Positions 45,566-53,136 of a stretch of 64,000 nucleotides of DNA are shown here, in pieces; position 1 is the stretch's first letter, and every line of letters starts with the position of its first letter. The stretch comes from Tepiditoga spiralis. GTDB lineage: Bacteria > Thermotogota > Thermotogae > Petrotogales > Petrotogaceae. Location: positions 1 through 64,000 of the forward strand of contig NZ_AP018712.1 in the NCBI RefSeq assembly GCF_014701195.1. Reading direction: 5' to 3'. A program made the translations under genes and the position numbers. The notes below the pieces were generated by a model that was given only the letters and a program-made list of their open reading frames with translations, did no database searches and was not told the origin of the DNA.

Positions 45566-46774
45566 TTACTTTTTTTCATAGTAAGTATCTATCAGTGTTT
45601 TTACCAATAAATTGTATTTAACAACATTTAAAATATAATTCAATTTTGTACTTTCTATATTTCTTTCATTCAAAATTTTTTCTAAATCTGTCTTTTTTTC
45701 TTTATTTTTTTCATATTCTAATTCAGATATTTTTATGTCTAAATTTATTATGTATAAATTATTTTCTGTTGCTTCTATTTGGTTGAGAAGTTTATTGTAA
45801 TCATCTCGTACTTTAGCTAAAATTTCACCTAAAGTTTTTTCATTTTCTTCTTTTTTTTGTTCTTTTATAACTGGATTTATTGTACTGGAAATGTTATAAT
45901 GTCCATTTGAATAATTACCATTTCCTGAAAAGTTTATAAAAGGTACATCATAATTATAATCCATCATAAATGATAGAGAATAATTATTTGTTTTAAAATC
46001 ATAATTTGCTCCTAAGTTAAAGTTTATTTCATTGTTATTTGTTAATATTTTACTATATTTATTTTGTTCTTTTTCTTTCTTTGCTATTAAGTACTCATAG
46101 TTCTCTTTAAAGTCTTTTAATTTGTAACTATTCAATAATTCATTTAATTTTTTCATTTCATAATATTCTTTTGGATATGTAAAAGTAACATCCTGCATCT
46201 TATTTAAAATTAAAAATATGAAACCATTCAAATTTTGATTATCAAAAGATTCTTTTAAATCATTTTTTTGAATTTTTGTACTTATTTTTTCTCTTTCTAA
46301 TTTTAGTTTTTCTATTTCATTTTGTGGTGGTGTTATCTTTATTAATTTATCATAATACTTATTTAATATCTTTAAATTTTCTTGCATTTGATACATATTA
46401 AAAAACTCATATCTCAATGATATGTATTTATTAAAATACTTATTTTTATCTAATAATTCTTCTATTCTATTAACAACTTCATTTATCTTCATTTCTGTTA
46501 TATTCTTACCACTTGAAAAAATATTCCAATTCAAATTGATTTGTGATGTAGTAAAATCAAGTTTACTAAAATCTCCATCTATTCCAAAATTATACGAAAC
46601 ATTTGGAAAAAACATTTTATACTTGTTCAATATGTCTTCCGTTCTTTTAAATTCTTTTAGATACATAGACTTAATTGCTTTGTCAAATTTTTCATAATTT
46701 AAATTTTCTCCAAATAGAAAAGCATTTATTAAAATAATAAATAATACTATCATTATCTTTTTTGTTTTATTCAT
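45566..46774 (-). CDS. TolC-like outer membrane protein, module C
   Basis: About 402 residues with signal peptide (IMIVLFIILINAFLFG). From residue about 165 it is identical to the module B protein (37197-35995). Two ATGs compete; the one at 46774 is at the normal distance from GGAG, as in module B, while the one at 46783 nearly touches it. It likely forms an outer membrane pore for the cargo or another substrate. Confidence 0.7.
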   Translation of the reverse strand: MNKTKKIMIVLFIILINAFLFGENLNYEKFDKAIKSMYLKEFKRTEDILNKYKMFFPNVSYNFGIDGDFSKLDFTTSQINLNWNIFSSGKNITEMKINEVVNRIEELLDKNKYFNKYISLRYEFFNMYQMQENLKILNKYYDKLIKITPPQNEIEKLKLEREKISTKIQKNDLKESFDNQNLNGFIFLILNKMQDVTFTYPKEYYEMKKLNELLNSYKLKDFKENYEYLIAKKEKEQNKYSKILTNNNEINFNLGANYDFKTNNYSLSFMMDYNYDVPFINFSGNGNYSNGHYNISSTINPVIKEQKKEENEKTLGEILAKVRDDYNKLLNQIEATENNLYIINLDIKISELEYEKNKEKKTDLEKILNERNIESTKLNYILNVVKYNLLVKTLIDTYYEKK

Positions 46775-46792
46775 TAAACTCATTCTCCTTTT

Positions 46793-47902
46793 TTAATTCT
46801 CTTTGAATACATCTACTTCAGAAGTATAACTCAAAAACACATAATTATTATTTTTTAATTTTTTAACTCTAAAACCCTTTGTAGCATTATCATAAGAAGT
46901 ACTTTTAAGTGATTTATAAGATTTTGTAATATTGGTCTTTGAATTCCATTTAAATATATAATTAACAAAAATTTTAGCATAATCATGTAATTCTTTTTTT
47001 CCCGTTAAAAAATAAAAATTATTTTTATCTAACATATCAAAATCTAAAATTTCATATTCTTTGTACTTTTCTGTTAAATTTGTAATTAATTCAGCTTTTC
47101 CAAATTTATTTATTTTATATAAATAAAAAGCTTTATTTTTTTCTATTAATGCATATAAATATTTATAATCTGTTCTTAATTGGATTACTTTATATTCTCC
47201 TTCTAATATTTTTATTTCTTCTAATTTTAAAGTATCGTATCCTAACTTATTTTTTTCATAATACGTAATTTTATTTATTTTAGAATCAGCTAATCCATAA
47301 ACATCTTTTAATGAATCATTTTGAAAAAAATATATTTTTTCTATTAAAGGCTCCATATCAGAAATTCTATTTTTAGATAAATCAAAATTTTCCCATTTAG
47401 ATTTTGGCTCTTTACTATAAAGATTATTATATAAATCATAAAATGTTTTTAATTTATAGGCTGTAGCCAAACTTGGATCAACTGTTTTATAATATAATGT
47501 GAAAGAATCAACACCTAAATTTAATGAAAATTTAGATAAACCATTGCTTGTAGCAATGTATATATTTTCCTTTTTATCATAATTTATTCCACTAAAATAC
47601 ATTGGAACATAAAAATATGGTTGTAAATCTTCTTTAATAAACGTTGTAATATCATTGAAAATATCTATGGTCACTAATCCTCTTTTACTTGAAGTGACTA
47701 TTTTTTTATTTCCTTTATATTTTTCAATATAATTATAATAACAATAAAAAGTTATAGTTCCACTATCACTAACATCAAAATAATTTGTTCTATAATTGTC
47801 AGAATGATATTCATTCACTAAGTTTAATTTTAATTTTTCAGAAAATAAAATTCCTGTTATTAAAACTACTAAAATTATCAAGAATATTTGTTTATTTTTC
47901 AC
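46793..47902 (-). CDS. secreted protein of unknown family, probable beta-propeller, module C
   Basis: A 369-residue exported protein (signal IFLIILVVLITGILFS; no lipobox Cys). It has repeated strand units, such as IYIATSNGLSKFSL and NNFYFLTGKKELHDYAK. It occupies the same place as the genes at 39746 and 37221 but shares only pattern, not sequence. It starts at a GTG after AAGGAG and is followed tightly by the TolC-like gene. A gap of 176 noncoding bases separates it from the cargo gene. Confidence 0.6.
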   Translation of the reverse strand: MKNKQIFLIILVVLITGILFSEKLKLNLVNEYHSDNYRTNYFDVSDSGTITFYCYYNYIEKYKGNKKIVTSSKRGLVTIDIFNDITTFIKEDLQPYFYVPMYFSGINYDKKENIYIATSNGLSKFSLNLGVDSFTLYYKTVDPSLATAYKLKTFYDLYNNLYSKEPKSKWENFDLSKNRISDMEPLIEKIYFFQNDSLKDVYGLADSKINKITYYEKNKLGYDTLKLEEIKILEGEYKVIQLRTDYKYLYALIEKNKAFYLYKINKFGKAELITNLTEKYKEYEILDFDMLDKNNFYFLTGKKELHDYAKIFVNYIFKWNSKTNITKSYKSLKSTSYDNATKGFRVKKLKNNNYVFLSYTSEVDVFKEN

Positions 47903-48078
47903 TTTATCAACTCCTTCTATTGAATTTTTATATTTTTTATTAAATTAATTTAACCACAAATAAATTAAATTTAAAAAATGTATTTATCTTTAAAAAATAT
48001 ATTATAAATTAAATGAATTTTTATACCAAATTATATTTAAATAAAGATAAATACAAAATATTATTTAATTATTTAATT

Positions 48079-48828
48079 TTAAAATCTTGTCCAAGCTGTA
48101 CTAAAGGAGTTAACATTTATTTTATGTGGATAATAGGAAACTGAAAATTCTGGGTGTATACTTAAAAAAGGAGCTTTTGTATATAATATAGTAACTACTA
48201 CACTATCTATTATACCATCTAATTCACGTTTCTTATAACTTCCTGCTGATTCAATAGTATGCCAAGAATCAATAACTTTTGTTCCAGATTCATCTAATTT
48301 TTGGTGTAAAAACCAAACAGAAACATTACCATCTTCACAATTATATCGTGATTTATAATAGGCTGTTCCTGTAGAATACGGTGGTATAGTGAAAGTTTCA
48401 CCACATCTTACTGTTTTTGTTTTTTGCATTGCAGCATTAACTCCTAAGCCAAGCTTTCCATAAGTAAAATCCATTGATAAATTTCCAGTTATACCACTCG
48501 TGAAAGCATAAGAAGTTGTATGATAAATGGATAAAGTTGCCTTCTCAGGTCCTGTTGAAATAACCTCCGCATCAGCAACCTTTTTAATTGTTTCAAGCTG
48601 GTATGTAGTATAATTTTTTTGCCATTTTATCGCTGATTTTTCTATGATGTAATTTGGCTTAGAACCGCCACCGCCACCACCGGTTCCAACAACGGCAGAC
48701 ATTTGTGAATCCGACATACTTTTTACTGATACATCTTTTTTAATTGTTGCAAAGGCGTTCATTGGCATCATGGTCAATATAAAGGTAAATAATATTAACC
48801 ATGATATTCCTCTTTTTGTTTTTTTCAC
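48079..48828 (-). CDS. leader-cargo protein C: Sec signal plus double-glycine leader
   Basis: A 249-residue exported protein. The first 27 residues are identical to the module A protein. The leader differs by a few residues and ends SAVVGTGGGGGG, so the cut site lies in a glycine run. The cargo is unrelated in sequence to A: strands of Ser/Thr and Gly (TSYAFTSGITGNLSMDF; LGLGVNAAMQKTKTVRC; ETFTIPPYSTGTAYYKSRY) follow the aerolysin/ETX_MTX2 pattern, with two Cys in total. GTG start overlapping the Lnt stop (GTGA), as in module A. Confidence 0.75.
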   Translation of the reverse strand: MKKTKRGISWLILFTFILTMMPMNAFATIKKDVSVKSMSDSQMSAVVGTGGGGGGSKPNYIIEKSAIKWQKNYTTYQLETIKKVADAEVISTGPEKATLSIYHTTSYAFTSGITGNLSMDFTYGKLGLGVNAAMQKTKTVRCGETFTIPPYSTGTAYYKSRYNCEDGNVSVWFLHQKLDESGTKVIDSWHTIESAGSYKKRELDGIIDSVVVTILYTKAPFLSIHPEFSVSYYPHKINVNSFSTAWTRF

Positions 48829-50270
48829 TTTTTTCTCCTCCTCATTTGTATTTTTAATAGCATAGCTATTATAATCACTAAAAATAATATAGTTATAATA
48901 TAATAGGTTGTTTCTCCATACTTAGAATAAATTGTTTGTTTGTATATTACTGGTATTTCATAATTAATTATTTTTGTTTCAAATAGTTTTGTCTTTTTTA
49001 AAACTTTTCCATTGTTGTTTATTATTTGGGTTATTCCAGTATTCATTAATTGTGCTACATATACGTTATTTTCTGCTGCTCTAAACTGCATGAATGCTGA
49101 TGTTATGTATGGTATATTTGAATATCCAAAAAGTCCATTGTTTGATAATAAAAATATTATTCCTGCTCCTTTTTGTTTTAATTCAGTTGAAACATTTTGA
49201 AAAAATGCTTCAAAACATATTTCTACTCCTATTTTTATATTGTTTATTTCAAATGGTCTTATTTCCTTTCCTTTTTTAAAATAGCTTTCATAAAATGGTA
49301 CTGTATAGTTTTTATTGTACTTTCCTAATATTTTTCCTGTTTTTGAAATTAAAAATGCACTGTTGTATTCTTCATCGTTTGGTTCAAGGTCTGGTGTTCC
49401 AAATAATATATTAATTTTATTTGTTTTTGCTATGTTTATTATTTTATTTTTGTATTCTGGTATTCTCATTATCCATCTATGCACTGCTGTTTCTGGCCAT
49501 ACTATTAATTCTGATGAATTCTCTTTTATACTTAGATTCATATATTTTTCAAAAATGTTTTTCATTTTATTTTTTTCTTCTGCTTTTTTGTATTCTTTTG
49601 CTGTAATGTTTCCTTGTATTAGTCTTACTTTTAATGTTTCTTTCTTTTTTATGTTTATTCCATTTATATTTTTTATATCATTCGAACTATTAAATACAAA
49701 ATATGCAAGAAAAAATCCCAATATAAAGATTATGTATTTAATATCATTTTTTTTGAGTTTTTTATTTTCCTTTAATTTCAAAATACTTTCTAATATTATT
49801 ACATTTATTAAAACAACAACAAAAGATATTCCATACAATCCTATATATTTAGATAAATACAACATTAAGTCATTGTTGTGTTGAGTTATTCCTACATAAA
49901 ATGTAAATCCTACTAACATTTTATTGGTAATAAATTCTATGACCATCCATCCTAAAGAAATCATACATATTTTTTGTATTTTTACTTTTAAACTATTATA
50001 AATCATCTTTACAATAATTGTATAAATCATAAAAGTAATTCCCATTATATTAACTAATAAAAGAAAGATTAAAATATTAATTAAAATACTTTCACTTTGA
50101 ATATGTAATATTGATAAAAAAATAATTGTTCCAATTAATGTTCCTTCAAAAAATCCATACCTTAAACTTTTTTCATTTTTCTTCACTACATAAAAATATG
50201 GAATTAACGCAAAGTATCCTAAAAATCCAAAATCAAATGGTGGGTAACTTAAGAATACTAATAATCCGCT
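48825..50270 (-). pseudogene. Lnt-like protein of module C, 5' end deleted
   Basis: From residue about 25 onward this is nearly identical to the Lnt-like protein of module A, with the E-K-C triad intact (VWPETAVHRW, VEICFEAFF). A deletion fused its 5' end to a C39 gene remnant; the native ATG and first helix start are gone, and an upstream stop closes the frame. Translation could begin at the GTG at 50186, giving 453 residues that lack the first helix. It may therefore be inactive or partly active. A compensated 4-nt plus 5-nt difference changes about ten residues near the C-terminus relative to copy A. Confidence 0.75.
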
Positions 50271-50428
50271 TTTTCTATATAATAATTAAGAATTTCTGAT
50301 TTTAAATTTTTATTATTTATCTTTGACACATACAACACAGTCATTATATTTGCAAACACAACAAAAGCAAACAATAAAGTTAAACTCAAAAAAATTTTTT
50401 TAATCTTATAATATAATTTATTCTTCAT
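50258..50428 (-). pseudogene. C39 peptidase remnant of module C
   Basis: The start codon, RBS and first 53 codons match the module A C39 gene (anchor IFLSLTLLFAFVVFANIMT). The sequence then jumps into the Lnt gene, reads ADY and stops. All catalytic residues are lost. Module C would depend on the module A peptidase to process its cargo. Confidence 0.85.
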
Positions 50429-50536
50429 AACTCTCTCCTCATATGTTTTATATTTATAAAAAAATATTAAATAATAATTAAATGATAGTTCATTAAATAA
50501 ATTAAAACAAATTATTTTTTTATTTATGTCATAAAC

Positions 50537-50561
50537 ATTATATCAAAAAAAAAAAAATCAA
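50537..50561 (-). promoter_or_regulatory. poly-T-spacer promoter of module C (T13)
   Basis: Same element as at 43495 but the T run is 13, so the -35/-10 spacer is only 13 bases. That is well under the working range, and I predict this copy is off or weak. Confidence 0.6.
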
Positions 50562-50913
50562 CTATTTTTACTAAACAAATAAACATTTTTACCTAAATAT
50601 AATGTTTTTTTGATTAATTTATATCATTTATTTTATTTTTTTATTTTATTAATTTTATATTAAATATTAATATTTGTGAATTTAAATTTTATATTTTTTA
50701 TAATGTTATTATTAATCATTTTTATTATAAAAGTTTGTGAAACTTTATTAAATATTTATTTTTTATAAATATTTTAATTTAACATTTCATTATTAACACA
50801 ATATCAACTTCAAAAATTTGAATGGCGAATGTTTTATTTTTTCACTATTTTCCATCGTTACTTTCACGCTTTTTATGAGTTTTTATAAAAAAATATCCCA
50901 GCACCCGCTGGGA
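50537..50913 (-). repeat. conserved intergenic repeat, copy 3
   Basis: Nearly identical to 43495-43877 apart from the shorter T tract. No gene in it. Confidence 0.85.
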
Positions 50914-50914
50914 T
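50895..50914 (-). terminator. module hairpin, copy 5
   Basis: ATCCCAGC-ACCC-GCTGGGAT at the ATPase stop codon. Confidence 0.8.
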
Positions 50915-52449
50915 TATATCTTTTCTATTTTGTATTCGTCTATGTTTCTCTTTTCTGAGTTTATGTTTATTCCTACTATATAAATTTCTTTCCCTTTGTA
51001 TTTTTCATAGTACTTCATTTCTTTTATTTGGGTTAAGGCTTTTTCTGCACTTTTATCTATCTTTATTTCCATTATGTATATGATGTCTTCCTCTATTACT
51101 ATATCGCTTCTTCCTAAGTTCGTTAATTCTTCTGCTGTTACGTTCAGTCCTGCTGATGCTAGTATTGTGTATATCAATGAATGATAGTAACTTTCTTCTT
51201 TTTTGTGCAAGTTGTATGGTATTGCACTTATTATTCTTTTTATTTCTTTTATTATTCCTTCTATGTCTTTTTCTTTTATTGCTTTCCATATCGTTTTATT
51301 TATTTCTTTTATTTTTCCTCTTTCAAGTTCATAGTTTGCTTCTAATATCATCTTTGAAAAACTGTTCTTTACTTCTATGTTTGGATAGTCTAATAAATAT
51401 TCATATTCCATTCCATACTGTTCTTTTCCTTTAAAGGTTAAGTATCCTGCTTGTGTAAAGAATATGCTTGCATTTGCTTCTTCTATTTCTCGGGTTGAAA
51501 AGTCTAACTCGCTTACTGGATACTTCACTAAGTCTTCATATCTTATCTTTTTTCCTTTTATGTATTCATACAAGAATGATGGTGATCCACTTTCAAACCA
51601 ATAGTTTTGAAACTTTCTTTTTTTGAAAAATTGTAGTATTGAAAATGGATTGTATACAGAATTCTCTCCATCAAATGAAAATCCATTGTAGTACATCTTT
51701 AAGTTTTTTAATAACTCTTTTTCTTCCATTTTCATCTCACTTGCTGTTTCTTTTATGTGTTCTTTAAAGTTTTTTTCTAATTCTTCTTGTGTGTATCCCA
51801 ACATCTGTGCGTATGTTTTATCTAATGATATATCATTTAAGTTGTTCAATGCTGAAAACACTCCTGTTTTTGTAAACTTTGTTATTCCTGTCATGAATAC
51901 AAACTTTATGTATTCATCTTTTGATTTTATACTCACATAAAAGTCTCTCAATATTTCTCTATACTTTTCTGCTTTTTCTTTGTTGTTTATATTGTCTAAT
52001 ATTGGTTTTTCATATTCATCTACTAATATTACTACTCTTTCTTTTTGGGATAGTTTTATTATTAGTTCATTAAATGCATATTTATAGTTTGTATTTTCTA
52101 TTGTTATTCCATATCTTTCCGCTTCTGTTTTTATTATTTCTAATAAGCCATACTTAAAACTTTGTTCATTTTCTGTTGAGACATCCAATAAACTTATTCT
52201 TATCACTGGATACTCTTTGAACTCCCATTTATCGTATATATACGTTCCTTTAAATAAGTCTTTTTCTCCTTTAAAAAGATAGTAAAGTGTTGATATCGTT
52301 AAACTTTTTCCAAATCTTCTTGGACGTGATAAAAAGATTGGTGCTTCTGAACTTATTAATTCTAATATATACTTTGTTTTATCTATATATGTATAATTTC
52401 CTTCTTTTATTTTTTTATAGTCTTGTACTCCTATTGGTAGCTTTTTCAT
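50914..52449 (-). CDS. AAA_9 ATPase with PD-(D/E)XK nuclease-like domain, copy C
   Basis: About 511 residues. Its first 75 residues follow the copy at 34300 (QDYKKIKEGNYTYIDKTKY, then SEAPIFLSRPRRFGKSL). Residues about 90-140 are unique to it, and from about 150 on it is identical to the copy at 43878. This three-part mosaic shows recombination among the copies. It is first of the repeated cluster, with a TATAAT and RBS as in the others. Confidence 0.88.
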   Translation of the reverse strand: MKKLPIGVQDYKKIKEGNYTYIDKTKYILELISSEAPIFLSRPRRFGKSLTISTLYYLFKGEKDLFKGTYIYDKWEFKEYPVIRISLLDVSTENEQSFKYGLLEIIKTEAERYGITIENTNYKYAFNELIIKLSQKERVVILVDEYEKPILDNINNKEKAEKYREILRDFYVSIKSKDEYIKFVFMTGITKFTKTGVFSALNNLNDISLDKTYAQMLGYTQEELEKNFKEHIKETASEMKMEEKELLKNLKMYYNGFSFDGENSVYNPFSILQFFKKRKFQNYWFESGSPSFLYEYIKGKKIRYEDLVKYPVSELDFSTREIEEANASIFFTQAGYLTFKGKEQYGMEYEYLLDYPNIEVKNSFSKMILEANYELERGKIKEINKTIWKAIKEKDIEGIIKEIKRIISAIPYNLHKKEESYYHSLIYTILASAGLNVTAEELTNLGRSDIVIEEDIIYIMEIKIDKSAEKALTQIKEMKYYEKYKGKEIYIVGININSEKRNIDEYKIEKI

Positions 52450-52533
52450 CTTTATCACCTCTAATTTTTATTATACCATAATTTTTTATACTACTTTTTA
52501 AGTTATTTAAAAATAAAAAGCTATTATAAGATA

Positions 52534-52567
52534 AAAAAACCTCCTGATATTATCAGGAGGTTTTTTT
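52534..52567 (-). terminator. terminator after iorB
   Basis: AAAAAACCTCCTGATA/TATCAGGAGGTTTTTT, a perfect palindrome at the iorB stop. It also insulates the ATPase cluster. Confidence 0.85.
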
Positions 52568-53135
52568 ATCTTAATTTTAATCCTTTATTAAAAGCTTTTA
52601 TATTTATTTCTACAAATTTAGGTTTCACAAGATTTTTTATAGCATTTTCCCAATCAATATTACTTAAATTCATTTCTTTTACAAGTGCTCCAAGCATCAC
52701 TATATTTTGAACCTTTACATTTCCAAGTTCTAAGGCAACTTCATGTGCATTTAAAACCAAAGTGTCTACTTTTTCTTTTAATTCTTCTATAATATTTTTT
52801 GGATACTTTGCAGTTCCAGCTAAAATAGGTGCTGAACCTATTGCATAATCATTAACTACTAACTTTCCTTCTGGTTTTAAATACTCTATCCATCTCATTG
52901 CTTCCATTTTTTCAAATGAAATTAATATATCCGCTTCACCTTTCCCTATTATTGGTGAATAAACTTTTTCGCCATATCTAACTTGAGTTGTAACTGATCC
53001 ACCTCTTTGAGCCATCCCATGAACTTCAGACATTTTAACGTCATAACCATCATTTATAAGTGCTGTTGATAAAATTTTTGAAGTTAAAATTATTCCTTGT
53101 CCACCTACTCCAACTAAAAGTATATTTTTTGTCAT
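52566..53135 (-). CDS. iorB: indolepyruvate ferredoxin oxidoreductase, beta subunit
   Basis: Small (gamma-domain type) subunit that forms the CoA-binding part of the indolepyruvate:ferredoxin oxidoreductase. LLVGVGGQGIILTSKIL, SEVHGMAQRGGSVTTQVRYG and MLGALVKE are characteristic. About 189 residues. A GTG at 53144 is in frame, but GGTGG supports the ATG at 53135, which lies just past the iorA stop at 53137. The enzyme decarboxylates aryl pyruvates from aromatic amino acids to aryl-acyl-CoA and reduces ferredoxin. Confidence 0.92.
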   Translation of the reverse strand: MTKNILLVGVGGQGIILTSKILSTALINDGYDVKMSEVHGMAQRGGSVTTQVRYGEKVYSPIIGKGEADILISFEKMEAMRWIEYLKPEGKLVVNDYAIGSAPILAGTAKYPKNIIEELKEKVDTLVLNAHEVALELGNVKVQNIVMLGALVKEMNLSNIDWENAIKNLVKPKFVEINIKAFNKGLKLR

Positions 53136-53136
53136 A

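Noticed and set aside
51053-52449. ATPase genes as the immunity or effector part of each module
   Set aside because: They are nearly identical between modules with very different cargo and have their own promoter and terminator, so a cargo-specific role is unlikely.
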